From NCBI RefSeq assembly GCF_014489075.1, contig NZ_JACTGR010000006.1, positions 186,001 to 250,000 on the forward strand: a stretch of 64,000 nucleotides of DNA, in the 5' to 3' direction. This DNA comes from Sphingomonas sp. JC676. GTDB lineage: Bacteria > Pseudomonadota > Alphaproteobacteria > Sphingomonadales > Sphingomonadaceae. This document shows positions 42,704 to 51,287 of the stretch, in pieces. The position numbers were made by a program, and so were the translations under genes. The notes below the pieces were generated by a model, which was not told the origin of the DNA, did no database searches, and saw nothing but the letters and a program-made list of their open reading frames with translations. Numbering within the stretch: the first letter of the stretch is position 1; each line of letters starts with the position of its first letter.

Positions 42704-43321
42704 ATGCGTATGTTGGCCTCCTTTCTGACGCCCGATGCGCTCCAGGCGCTCGGTGAAGTGATCGTGATCGATCTCGTTCTCGCCGGCGACAATGCCGTGG
42801 TGGTGGGGGCGCTCGCCGCGGGCCTTCCGGCGAAGCAGCAGCGTCAGGTCATTCTGGTCGGGATCGGTGCTGCACTGGTGATGCGGATCGCCTTCGCGCT
42901 GGTCGCGACGCAGCTGCTCCAGGTCGTCGGCCTGTTGTTTGCCGGCGGTTTGTTGCTGCTCTGGGTCGCGTGGCGGATGTGGCGCGAGCTGCGCGCCGGC
43001 AACCAGCACGAGGAGATCACGACCAGGCCGCCGAAGAGCTTCCTGGCCGCGGCCTGGTCGGTCGCGCTGGCGGACGTCAGCATGAGTCTGGACAATGTCC
43101 TCGGTGTCGCCGGGGCGGCGCGCGAGCACCCCGGCATCCTCGTTTTCGGCCTGCTCTTCTCGATCGCGATGATGGGCCTCGCCGCCAATTTCATCGCGCG
43201 CGTGATCGATCGCTACCGCTGGATCGGGTTCGTCGGCCTGGCGGTGATCCTGTGGGTCGCGGTGCGGATGGTCTATGAAGGCGTGGTCAACCACGAGACC
43301 GGGCTGGTCGCGCTCGTCTGA
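42704..43321 (+). CDS. TerC/YjbE family integral membrane protein (second copy)
   Basis: A 205-residue paralog of the preceding gene. The paired motifs are IDLVLAGDNAVVVGALAAGLP and LADVSMSLDNVLGVAGAA, and the C-terminus has GLAANFIARVIDRYRWIGFVG like its neighbour. ATG 42704 (or 42710) is preferred to an upstream TTG. The tandem pair may form a heteromer or have different metal preferences; that is inference. Confidence 0.86.
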   Translation: MRMLASFLTPDALQALGEVIVIDLVLAGDNAVVVGALAAGLPAKQQRQVILVGIGAALVMRIAFALVATQLLQVVGLLFAGGLLLLWVAWRMWRELRAGNQHEEITTRPPKSFLAAAWSVALADVSMSLDNVLGVAGAAREHPGILVFGLLFSIAMMGLAANFIARVIDRYRWIGFVGLAVILWVAVRMVYEGVVNHETGLVALV

Positions 43322-43325
43322 TCCT

Positions 43326-44024
43326 TCAGGCGAGGTTCGCCGCGAAGAACTCCGCCGTCCGCTTGTCCGCCAGCTTCGCCGCTTCATCGCTGCGGCGCTT
43401 GCCCGATTCGGTCGCGAAGCCGTGATCGACGCCCGGATAAGTTTCCAGCGTCACCTTGGGATGATCGTCAAGGCCCTCGTGCATCTTAGCCTGGATGTCG
43501 GGCGTCACGAAATGGTCGTCGCCGGCGATGTGGAGCAGCACGGGATGGGCGATGGCGTGCTTCTCGCCGAGCAGATTGTCGATCCCGACGCCGTAATAGC
43601 CGACCGTCGCATCGATATCGGTGCGTGTCGCGGTCATGAATGCCAGTCGGCCGCCCAGGCAATAGCCGACGGCGCCGATCTTGCCGCCACTCAGCTTCGC
43701 GCGTGCGGCCCGGATCGTTGCCTCGATGTCGCGGATGCCGGCGTCCTGGTTGAACTTGCCCATCCATGCGAGTGCCTGCTGGAACTGCTCGGGCACGTCG
43801 GGATCGAGCTGGATGCCGGGCTCGAGCCGCCAGAACAGGTCGGGCGCGATCGCGAGATAGCCAGCCGCCGCCCAGTGATCGCACTTGGCGCGGATCCCAG
43901 GGTTCACGCCGAAGATCTCCTGAATCACGACGATCGCCGCGCGCGGCGCGCCTTCGGGCTCGGCGACATAGGCATCAAAGCTGCCGCTGCCGTCGATCGT
44001 GTCGATGCTGATGGTGCCGCTCAT
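43326..44024 (-). CDS. Dienelactone hydrolase family protein
   Basis: A 232-residue alpha/beta hydrolase with the DLH cysteine nucleophile in GAVGYCLGGRLAF and late YPGVDHGFA with the catalytic His. IVVIQEIFGVNPGIR is the oxyanion region. Classical members open dienelactones, but many have unknown substrates. ATG 44024 overlaps the ogt-like stop by four bases. It is convergent with the terC pair. Confidence 0.88.
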   Translation of the reverse strand: MSGTISIDTIDGSGSFDAYVAEPEGAPRAAIVVIQEIFGVNPGIRAKCDHWAAAGYLAIAPDLFWRLEPGIQLDPDVPEQFQQALAWMGKFNQDAGIRDIEATIRAARAKLSGGKIGAVGYCLGGRLAFMTATRTDIDATVGYYGVGIDNLLGEKHAIAHPVLLHIAGDDHFVTPDIQAKMHEGLDDHPKVTLETYPGVDHGFATESGKRRSDEAAKLADKRTAEFFAANLA

Positions 44025-44503
44025 AACAGGGTGCCTTTCGACGAGAAAAGCCGCTCATGTTCGAGCAGCCAGGATTTGGTCTTGGGTCCCTCGCCACCCG
44101 AATAATGGCCGAGCGCGCCGCCGGCGCCGAGCACACGGTGGCAGGGGACGAGGATCGGGAAGGGATTGCGCGCGCAAAGCTGGCCGATCGCGCGCGGGCT
44201 GGATCCGAGCTGGCGGGCGAGCGCGCCATAGCTGAGGGTATCACCATAACCGACCGCGATCAGTCCGGCCCGCAATTCCTCGCCTCTCGGTGTGCCAGCG
44301 GGCGCCATCGCGATAGAGAAATCATAGAGTTCGCCCGCGAACCATTGCTCGAGCTGCTCGGTCGCCTCGCGCACCGCGGCGGCATTGCCCCGTAAAGGAG
44401 TTTCGCCGGTACCGATCCGCACCGAAATGATCTGCGCATCGTCGCCCTCGAGTCGGATCGTGCCGAGAGGCGTTGCGATCAGGGCATGGTCGCGCGCATA
44501 CAT
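44021..44503 (-). CDS. ogt: Methylated-DNA--protein-cysteine S-methyltransferase
   Basis: A 160-residue suicide repair protein for O6-alkylguanine. The acceptor cysteine is in ILVPCHRVLG near residue 123; SYGALARQLGSSPRAIGQLCARNPFP is the DNA-binding helix region in two parts. Length is of the Ogt type without an Ada regulatory domain. Coupled to the downstream hydrolase gene. Confidence 0.9.
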   Translation of the reverse strand: MYARDHALIATPLGTIRLEGDDAQIISVRIGTGETPLRGNAAAVREATEQLEQWFAGELYDFSIAMAPAGTPRGEELRAGLIAVGYGDTLSYGALARQLGSSPRAIGQLCARNPFPILVPCHRVLGAGGALGHYSGGEGPKTKSWLLEHERLFSSKGTLL

Positions 44504-44558
44504 GACGCAAGGCCCCTAGCAGGCGCCCGGTATGGCGCTCAAGCGGAGAAGCATTTCC

Positions 44559-44798
44559 ATGAAGATCAACGTCGAAGTCGAATGCACGCCCGAAGAGGCT
44601 CGCCGCGCTATGGGACTGCCCGATCTTGCTCCGGTGCACGACCGATATGTCAAAATGATGGTAGAAGCTATTGAGAAACAAGGAACTCCTGAAGGTTTCG
44701 AGCAGATGATGCGTGGCTGGGCACCGATGGGCGAGGCGGGCATGAATTTCTGGCGCGGGCTGTTCGACGCCAGCGCGGGGACCAAGTCCGGCAGCTGA
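44559..44798 (+). CDS. DUF6489-like small protein
   Basis: A 79-residue protein, MKINVEVECTPEEARRAMGL onward, with APVHDRYVKMMVEAIEKQG and an amphipathic C-terminal MRGWAPMGEAGMNFWRGLFD. It resembles small sphingomonad proteins labelled DUF6489; similar C-termini occur in phasin-like polypeptides. The function is unknown. ATG 44559 has GGAG 10 nt upstream. It directly precedes mnmE with a 4-bp gap, so co-expression is likely. Confidence 0.75.
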   Translation: MKINVEVECTPEEARRAMGLPDLAPVHDRYVKMMVEAIEKQGTPEGFEQMMRGWAPMGEAGMNFWRGLFDASAGTKSGS

Positions 44799-44802
44799 CG
44801 GA

Positions 44803-46089
44803 ATGGACACGATTTTCGCGGTCTCCAGTGGAGCGCCGCCCGCTGCGATAGCGGTGCTGCGGCTGAGCGGACCGGTCGCGTTCGCCGCAGCCGAGGCATT
44901 GGCTGGTCCGTTGCCCAAGCCGCGCCAGGCGGGACTTCGCGCGCTGCGTGATCCGCGCGACGGCGAACTGCTCGATCGCGCGTTGCTGCTTTGCTTCCGC
45001 GGGCCGCTCAGCGCGACCGGGGAAGATGTTGTCGAACTCCATCTGCATGGCGGACGCGCCGTTGTGCGGGCGGTGGAGGCCGGACTTGGCGCGATGCCGG
45101 GGCTACGGGCGGCTGAGCCGGGCGAGTTCACGCGCCGCGCGCTCATGAACGGACGGCTCGATGTGAGCGAGGCCGAGGGACTCGGCGATCTGCTGATGGC
45201 AGAGACCGAGGCACAGCGCCGCGCGGCAGTGCGATCGGCGGAAGGCGCGGTTCGGCGTGAGGTCGAGGGCTGGACTGTGCAGTTGCTCGAGCTCTCGGCG
45301 CGGGTCGAAGCGGTGCTCGATCATGGCGACGAAGATGATGTTGCGCGCTACGATCCGCTGGCCGGCCTGCAAAATCGAGCATCGCAACTTGCCGAGGCGA
45401 TTGCGGTCGTTGCGTCGCGACCGCCGGTGGAACGGCTGCGTGATGGGCTGCGGGTCGTGCTTGCCGGTCCGACCAATGCGGGCAAGTCGACTTTGTTCAA
45501 TACGCTCGCCGAGCGCGATGCCGCGATCGTCTCTCCGATAGCGGGGACCACACGCGACCGGATCGAGGCACCGGTGGTCCGGGATGGCATCGCCTATGTG
45601 CTGACCGATACGGCGGGCCTCGCGGATGCGACCTCCGATCCCATCGAGCGGATCGGGGTGGAGCGCGCGCTATATGCGATGGACGCGGCGGACATCGTTC
45701 TCTGGCTGGGGGATGCGCCGCCGCAGGGGCTGCCGAGCGTTATCTGGGTTCGCGCGCGTGCGGATGCACCGGGCCGTGCTCCGGCCGCTGGCGAGGATGT
45801 TTCCATCTCAGCGATCGAAGGAACCGGCTTGACCGAGCTTTGGGACCGCATCGGTGCGCTGGCGAGGGGGCTGTTGCCGCCGCCCGATCTGGTGGCGCTC
45901 AATGCGAGGCAGCGGACACTATGCCAACGCGCTCGTGGGGCACTGGAGCGCGCTTCGCTCCAGTTCGATCCTTTATTCTTCGCGGAGGAGCTCCGCGCCG
46001 CCCGCGCGGCGCTGGATGCAATCACAGGTAGGGCGGGGACCGAGGATGTGCTCGACGCGCTGTTCGCGCGGTTCTGTATTGGAAAATAG
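44803..46089 (+). CDS. mnmE: tRNA-5-carboxymethylaminomethyluridine synthesis GTPase MnmE
   Basis: A 428-residue GTPase that works with MnmG to modify the wobble uridine of several tRNAs. It starts DTIFAVSSGAPPAAIAVLRLSG, has the P-loop GPTNAGKSTLFNTL near residue 222, GTTRDRIEAPV, DTAG, and the C-terminal FCIGK whose Cys is catalytic. It is followed 57 bp later by mnmG. Confidence 0.95.
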   Translation: MDTIFAVSSGAPPAAIAVLRLSGPVAFAAAEALAGPLPKPRQAGLRALRDPRDGELLDRALLLCFRGPLSATGEDVVELHLHGGRAVVRAVEAGLGAMPGLRAAEPGEFTRRALMNGRLDVSEAEGLGDLLMAETEAQRRAAVRSAEGAVRREVEGWTVQLLELSARVEAVLDHGDEDDVARYDPLAGLQNRASQLAEAIAVVASRPPVERLRDGLRVVLAGPTNAGKSTLFNTLAERDAAIVSPIAGTTRDRIEAPVVRDGIAYVLTDTAGLADATSDPIERIGVERALYAMDAADIVLWLGDAPPQGLPSVIWVRARADAPGRAPAAGEDVSISAIEGTGLTELWDRIGALARGLLPPPDLVALNARQRTLCQRARGALERASLQFDPLFFAEELRAARAALDAITGRAGTEDVLDALFARFCIGK

Positions 46090-46093
46090 ACAC

Positions 46094-46107
46094 GTTCCAC
46101 ATGGAAC
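46094..46107. other. Degenerate parS-like site between mnmE and mnmG
   Basis: GTTCCACATGGAAC differs from the parS core GTTTCACGTGAAAC at three positions but keeps a 6+6 dyad with a 2-bp centre. It lies 2.5 kb before parAB. It may bind ParB weakly, or be unrelated. Confidence 0.3.
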
Positions 46108-46146
46108 AGTTTTGACGCGACGAACATGAGCCACTAGCGAGCCGGC

Positions 46147-47979
46147 ATGGAATTCGACGTTATCGTCATCGGCGGCGGGCATGCCGGCACCGAAGCAGCC
46201 GCGGCGGCAGCGCGGCGCGGCGCACGCACGGCGCTGCTGAGCTTCGACCTGTCCAAGCTGGGCGCGATGTCGTGCAATCCGGCGATCGGCGGGTTGGGCA
46301 AAGGGCATCTGGTTCGCGAGGTAGATGCGTTCGATGGGCTCATTGCTCGGGCAGCTGATTTGGCGGGCATTCATTACCGCATGCTCAACCGCAGCAAGGG
46401 AACTGCGGTCCAGGGTCCGCGCGTCCAGGCGGATCGGGCGCGTTATGCCGCCGCGATCCAGGCGATGCTGGCGGCAACAGTAAATCTGCGCGTCGTGCCC
46501 GGCGAAGCTGCTCAATTGCTGATCGACGGCGGGAAGATCGCGGGGGTGAGACTTGCGGACGGCACGTCGATTCGCGCTCGGGCCATCGTGCTGGCGACCG
46601 GCACTTTCCTGGGTGGACGGATGTTTCGCGGCGAGGAGCGTTTCGAAGGTGGACGCGTCAACGAGTCCTCAGCGGTGCGTCTCGCCGAGCAGCTTCGCGA
46701 ACTTACGCTACCGATGGGGCGACTCAAGACGGGGACGCCACCGCGAATCGACGGTCGCACGATCGACTGGACGCGCACCGCCGAGCAGCCGAGCGACGCC
46801 GATCCGTGGACGATGTCGCCGGTGTCGAGGGCGCGTCGTCTGCCGCAGCTGCACTGCGCCGTGACCCGAACCACTGGCGCCACACATGATGCGATCCGCT
46901 CCAGCCTGGACCGCTCGCCGCTGTTCACCGGCGCGATCGATGCGCAGGGCCCGCGTTATTGCCCGTCGATCGAGGACAAGGTGCATCGTTTCGGCGATCG
47001 CGACGGGCACCAGATCTTCCTCGAGCCCGAAGGCCTGGACACACATCTGATCTATCCCAATGGGATGTCGACATCGTTGCCGGTTGACGTCCAACGGGCA
47101 ATGGTCGCCTCGATTCCGGGTCTGGAGCGGGCGGAGATCGTCGTGCCGGGCTACGCGGTCGAGTATGACTATATCGATCCGCGTGCACTGGATCGCACGC
47201 TGGCGCTCGGCGCGATCCCCGGGCTCTACTTTGCCGGGCAGATCAACGGCACGACCGGTTATGAGGAAGCGGCGGGGCAGGGCCTGGTGGCCGGACTCAA
47301 TGCGGCGGGCCATGCTTTTTCGACCGAGCCGCTACTACTTGACCGCGCGACCAGCTATCTCGGCGTGATGATCGACGATCTCGTCCTGCAGGGCGTGACC
47401 GAGCCCTATCGCATGCTCACTGCCCGCGCAGAGTTCCGCCTGCGGCTGCGCGCCGACAATGCGGAGACGCGGCTGTCACCGCTCGCCGGGGAGGTGGGTT
47501 GCCTCGGGCCCGAGCGTATCGAACGGCAGCGTGACCGAGCGGTGCAACGCGCGGACTTGGATCGGGCATTCTCGGTCGAGCTGACTCCGAGCGTGCTTCG
47601 CGCACGTGGCGCGGTGGTGGCGCAGGATGGAACGCGGCGGTTCGCGCGCGATTGGCTGCGCTTTCCGATGGTGTCGCTGGAGCATGTAGGCATCGAGACC
47701 GACATCGACCCCGCGATGCTCGCAGAGTTCGTCGAGGATGCGCGCTATGCGCCCTATTTGGAGCGGCAGCAGGCCGAGGTCACGGAGTTGCGCGGAAATG
47801 ACAATGTTCGGCTCAGCCAGACGATAGACTATGCCGCCGTGCCCGGGCTCTCGAATGAAATGGTCGAGCGGCTGGACGCGGCTAGGCCCGACACTTTGGG
47901 CGCGGCATCGCGGATCCGGGGCATTACGCCCGCTGCACTAAGCGCCATCCTGCTTCATGCGCGTCGGTTCGCCGCGTGA
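46147..47979 (+). CDS. mnmG: tRNA uridine 5-carboxymethylaminomethyl modification enzyme MnmG
   Basis: A 610-residue FAD enzyme, partner of MnmE. FDVIVIGGGHAGTEAAAAAA is the FAD site; MSCNPAIGGLGKGHLVREVDAFD, GRLKTGTPPRIDGR and GQINGTTGYEEAAGQGL are family signatures. ATG 46147. Its TGA overlaps the rsmG GTG (GTGA), giving coupled translation. Confidence 0.95.
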   Translation: MEFDVIVIGGGHAGTEAAAAAARRGARTALLSFDLSKLGAMSCNPAIGGLGKGHLVREVDAFDGLIARAADLAGIHYRMLNRSKGTAVQGPRVQADRARYAAAIQAMLAATVNLRVVPGEAAQLLIDGGKIAGVRLADGTSIRARAIVLATGTFLGGRMFRGEERFEGGRVNESSAVRLAEQLRELTLPMGRLKTGTPPRIDGRTIDWTRTAEQPSDADPWTMSPVSRARRLPQLHCAVTRTTGATHDAIRSSLDRSPLFTGAIDAQGPRYCPSIEDKVHRFGDRDGHQIFLEPEGLDTHLIYPNGMSTSLPVDVQRAMVASIPGLERAEIVVPGYAVEYDYIDPRALDRTLALGAIPGLYFAGQINGTTGYEEAAGQGLVAGLNAAGHAFSTEPLLLDRATSYLGVMIDDLVLQGVTEPYRMLTARAEFRLRLRADNAETRLSPLAGEVGCLGPERIERQRDRAVQRADLDRAFSVELTPSVLRARGAVVAQDGTRRFARDWLRFPMVSLEHVGIETDIDPAMLAEFVEDARYAPYLERQQAEVTELRGNDNVRLSQTIDYAAVPGLSNEMVERLDAARPDTLGAASRIRGITPAALSAILLHARRFAA

Positions 47980-48599
47980 CCGAGGGCGACGCGCGCGAAT
48001 GGGTTCGCACAAATTTCGGTGTTTCACGTGAAACGCTGTTAGAGCGCTTCGATGTGATCTTGCGACGCGAAGCAACGCATCAAAATCTGATCGCGGCGTC
48101 GACACTGGATACGCTGTGGGCGCGACATCTCGTCGATTCTGCGCAGCTTGTGCCGCTCGCGGTTGGTGCCGGCAGGGGCGCTTGGGTCGACGTTGGAAGC
48201 GGTGCGGGCTTGCCGGGACTGGTGGTGGCGATTTTGCTCGACCGGCCGCTAGTGCTCGTCGAACCGCGTGCCAGGCGAGTCGCGTTTCTCCGCGAGGCTG
48301 CCGCCGAGCTCGGACTGGAGAAGCGCGTCACGGTGCAGGGGAGCAAGATCGAAAGCTACCATCCTGTCAATCGCGCGGCAGTGGTTTCGGCGCGCGCAGT
48401 CGCCGAATTGTCTCAACTCATCCTATCCACGCAACACTGCACAGATTCATCCACAGTCTGGTTGTTGCCAAAGGGTCGGAATGCGCATTCGGAGGTGGAA
48501 GCAGCGCGCTCGAACTGGCAAGGTTCGTTTCACGTGGAACCAAGCATCACGCAGCCAGATTCGGGAATCGTGATCGCGCAAGGGGTACGCCCAAGATGA
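47976..48599 (+). CDS. rsmG: 16S rRNA (guanine527-N7)-methyltransferase RsmG
   Basis: A 207-residue SAM-dependent methyltransferase. The SAM loop is WVDVGSGAGLPGLVVAILL near residue 72, with HLVDSAQLVPL before it. It starts with GTG 47976. The gene carries two parS-like sites in its coding sequence, at its 5' and 3' ends, and overlaps parA by four bases. Confidence 0.92.
   Translation: MTEGDAREWVRTNFGVSRETLLERFDVILRREATHQNLIAASTLDTLWARHLVDSAQLVPLAVGAGRGAWVDVGSGAGLPGLVVAILLDRPLVLVEPRARRVAFLREAAAELGLEKRVTVQGSKIESYHPVNRAAVVSARAVAELSQLILSTQHCTDSSTVWLLPKGRNAHSEVEAARSNWQGSFHVEPSITQPDSGIVIAQGVRPR
48021..48034. other. parS centromere site (perfect palindrome)
   Basis: GTTTCACGTGAAAC is the exact 14-bp core of the bacterial parS consensus, located within the first codons of rsmG, 1.4 kb before parB. 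ParB nucleates here and spreads. The site is encoded within codons for VSRET. Confidence 0.9.
48527..48540. other. parS centromere site (one mismatch)
   Basis: GTTTCACGTGGAAC, one base from the perfect core, sits in the last 75 bases of rsmG, 56 bp before the parA start. Its spacing from the perfect site is 506 bp. Confidence 0.75.
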
Positions 48600-49378
48600 T
48601 CTGCATCACGATCGCGAACCAGAAGGGTGGCGTCGGCAAGACCACGACGGCGATCAATGTCGGCACCGCGCTGGCCGCTACGGGAATGCGCGTGTTGCTG
48701 ATCGATCTCGATCCGCAGGGCAATGCGTCGACCGGGCTCGGCATTGGCCGGGCGGAGCGCGAACGATCGAGCTATGATCTGCTCGTGAGCGACGTGAATC
48801 TTGAGGACGTCGTCATCAGCACGCGCGTTCCTGGGCTCGATATCATCCCAGCGACGCAGGATCTGTCGGGTGCGGAAATCGAGCTGATAGAGTTCGATGC
48901 GCGCACGCACCGGCTGGATGCCGCACTTGCCCGTCACGTCGCTAATCGATGGGATGTCGTGCTGATCGACTGCCCGCCGTCGCTGGGGTTGCTGACGATC
49001 AACGCAATGGTAGCGGCGCACGCATTGCTCGTGCCGCTGCAGTGCGAGTTCTTCGCGCTGGAGGGGCTCAGCCAGTTGCTCAACACCGTCGAGCGCATTC
49101 GGAGCCGCTTCAACCCTGGCCTGTCTATCCTCGGCGTCGCGCTGACCATGTATGATCGCCGCAACCGGCTGACCGACCAGGTTTCGGACGACGTGCGCGC
49201 GGTGCTCGGCAAGGTGGTGTTCGACACGGTGATTCCGCGCAACGTGCGCTTGTCGGAAGCGCCCAGCCACGGCGTCCCGGCGCTGATCTATGATTACAAA
49301 TGCGCGGGCTCGGAGGCCTATATCGCGCTCGCACGCGAAGTGATCGATCGACTGCCTAAGTTGAAGAAAGCCGCATGA
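48596..49378 (+). CDS. parA: Chromosome partitioning ATPase ParA
   Basis: A 260-residue deviant Walker-type ATPase. ITIANQKGGVGKTTTAINVG holds the signature lysines, LLIDLDPQGNASTG the A' motif and IDCPPSLGLLTINAM the B motif. It drives ParB-parS complexes to the poles. ATG 48596 overlaps the rsmG stop; the TGA overlaps the parB ATG. Confidence 0.96.
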   Translation: MICITIANQKGGVGKTTTAINVGTALAATGMRVLLIDLDPQGNASTGLGIGRAERERSSYDLLVSDVNLEDVVISTRVPGLDIIPATQDLSGAEIELIEFDARTHRLDAALARHVANRWDVVLIDCPPSLGLLTINAMVAAHALLVPLQCEFFALEGLSQLLNTVERIRSRFNPGLSILGVALTMYDRRNRLTDQVSDDVRAVLGKVVFDTVIPRNVRLSEAPSHGVPALIYDYKCAGSEAYIALAREVIDRLPKLKKAA

Positions 49379-50268
49379 CCGAACCGACAGCCGCTTCCCG
49401 CAAGCCTCGCCCTGGTCTCGGCCGCGGCCTTTCCTCGCTACTCGGCGACAATATCCGCGAAGAGCCGATCGCCGGCACGCCCGAAGCGAATTCGGGCATT
49501 CGCATGCTGCCGATCAGCTCACTCGTTCCCGATCCGAACCAGCCGCGCCGTCATTTCGATGAAGAAGCGCTTCAGAACCTGGCGGAGTCGATCGCGGCGC
49601 GCGGGATGATCCAGCCGATCTTCGTGCGGCCGCACGGGCACAGCTATCAGATCGTCGCCGGCGAGCGCCGCTGGCGTGCGGCACAGCGGGCGCGACTCCA
49701 CGAAGTACCAGTCGTCGTCCGTGAGCTGAGCGACGTCGAAGCGCTCGAGATCGCGCTGATCGAGAATATCCAACGGCAGGATCTCAATGCGATCGAAGAG
49801 GCCGAGGGCTATGCCCGGCTGATTGGCGAGTTCGGCCATACCCAGGAAGTGCTGGGTAAGATCGTCCACAAATCCCGTAGCCATGTCGCTAATCTGTTGC
49901 GCTTGCTCGATCTGCCGCCTGCGGTGCGCGAGATGGTGGTTCGGGGCGAGATCGACATGGGTCATGCCCGGGCGCTGCTCGGCGCGCCCGATCCCGAGAA
50001 GCTGGCGCGCGAAGTTGCGGCCAAGGGATTGTCGGTACGCGAGACCGAGAAGCTGGCGCGCGCGGCCAAACCTTCGACGAAACGCGGCGACGGGGAAATC
50101 AGCGGCCGCGATGCCGATATCGCGGCGCTCGAGCGCCAACTCGGCGATGTGCTCGGCCTGAACGTCAAGGTGTCCTATGGCCCCAAGGGCGGCACGCTGA
50201 CGCTGAGCTATTCGACGCTCGATCAGCTTGACATGGTTTGCCAGCGGCTCAGCGGCGAACGGATCTAG
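49375..50268 (+). CDS. parB: Chromosome partitioning protein ParB
   Basis: A 297-residue CTP-dependent clamp that binds parS. The N-terminus KPRPGLGRGLSSLLGD contacts ParA; GERRWRAAQRA is the CTP motif near residue 97; LIENIQRQDLNAIEEAEGY and the helix-turn-helix GHTQEVLGKIVHKSRSHVAN follow; the C-terminus dimerises. Its stop overlaps that of convergent holA. Confidence 0.96.
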   Translation: MTEPTAASRKPRPGLGRGLSSLLGDNIREEPIAGTPEANSGIRMLPISSLVPDPNQPRRHFDEEALQNLAESIAARGMIQPIFVRPHGHSYQIVAGERRWRAAQRARLHEVPVVVRELSDVEALEIALIENIQRQDLNAIEEAEGYARLIGEFGHTQEVLGKIVHKSRSHVANLLRLLDLPPAVREMVVRGEIDMGHARALLGAPDPEKLAREVAAKGLSVRETEKLARAAKPSTKRGDGEISGRDADIAALERQLGDVLGLNVKVSYGPKGGTLTLSYSTLDQLDMVCQRLSGERI

Positions 50269-51287
50269 CCCCGGGCGCGCGCCGCGGCCCGGGCGATCGC
50301 GGTGCATTCGGCATCGGCAAGGACTTCGCCTGCGCTGGCGGAATGCATTAGCGCGCGTTCTGTCTGGCGAACGCGATCAAGAGCACGGGCGATCTGGGGG
50401 GAATTCCAGCGCCGTAGGGCACGGCTGTAGGCAGCCTTTTCTCTGAAAAAAATTCTATGTTTTTCAATAACTTCATCGGAACTTATGCCGGAGTCCATGT
50501 CGCTGCGCAGCTCTGCCAGCGTCATCAGCCGCCGCGCCAGTTGGCGGAGCAGGGGAATTGCCGATCCGCCTCCTTCGCTCAGATGCGCGAGTTCGCTACC
50601 GATGTCGGCGACGCGGCCATCGATCACCGCGTCGATGGCGTGATGGAGTTCGACATCGTTCAGATCGGCGCCGATCGCATCGAGCGCCACGCCGTCGGCG
50701 TCGCGCGGTCGATCGTGTGCGGCGTCGAGATAGAGCGCTAGCTTCTCAATCTCGCGCGCTAGGATCGCCCGGTCGCCACCACTGGCGGAAGCCAGCCTTT
50801 GCGGCACATCTCCGGTGAGGCGCAAGCCATGTTCGCGCGCTACGGTCGAGGCAAGCCGTGCTGCATCCACGCCCTCGGGCACATAACAGGCATGCGCCAT
50901 CGCGGCGGGGGCGGCGATCGCCATTTTGACCAGCTTGCCGCTTGCCTTGAGCCCGGGACCGATCGCTACCACCGGGTTGCCGGCGCGTTCGGCGTTGAGC
51001 AGCAGCGTAACCGCCTCAGCCGCACCTTCTTCGATACCCTGCACGCGCACATAGCGCACGCCGCCGAACAGCGACATCGACGCGGCCTCGTCGGCGAGGC
51101 GGCCGGGCTGTTCGCGCAGCGCCTTCATGTCGATGTCGATCCGCTCGGCTTCGGGCCCCAGCGCGCGCGCTAGCCGCGCCGCGAGATCGGAGGCGCCGGC
51201 TTCGTCGGGGCCGTGGAACAGATAAAGCCGCGTCTCCGGCTTGGGCGCGTCGACAGCAGCGCGGATCTGGACCGCGCTTGCCTTCAT
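50265..51287 (-). CDS. holA: DNA polymerase III delta subunit
   Basis: A 340-residue clamp-loader subunit. LYLFHGPDEAGASDLAARLA is the N-terminal AAA-like segment and ARALDRVRQTERALMHS the C-terminal one. Sequence similarity in this family is low, but gene order leuS-lptE-holA is strongly conserved. It overlaps lptE by four bases. Confidence 0.88.
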   Translation of the reverse strand: MKASAVQIRAAVDAPKPETRLYLFHGPDEAGASDLAARLARALGPEAERIDIDMKALREQPGRLADEAASMSLFGGVRYVRVQGIEEGAAEAVTLLLNAERAGNPVVAIGPGLKASGKLVKMAIAAPAAMAHACYVPEGVDAARLASTVAREHGLRLTGDVPQRLASASGGDRAILAREIEKLALYLDAAHDRPRDADGVALDAIGADLNDVELHHAIDAVIDGRVADIGSELAHLSEGGGSAIPLLRQLARRLMTLAELRSDMDSGISSDEVIEKHRIFFREKAAYSRALRRWNSPQIARALDRVRQTERALMHSASAGEVLADAECTAIARAAARARG

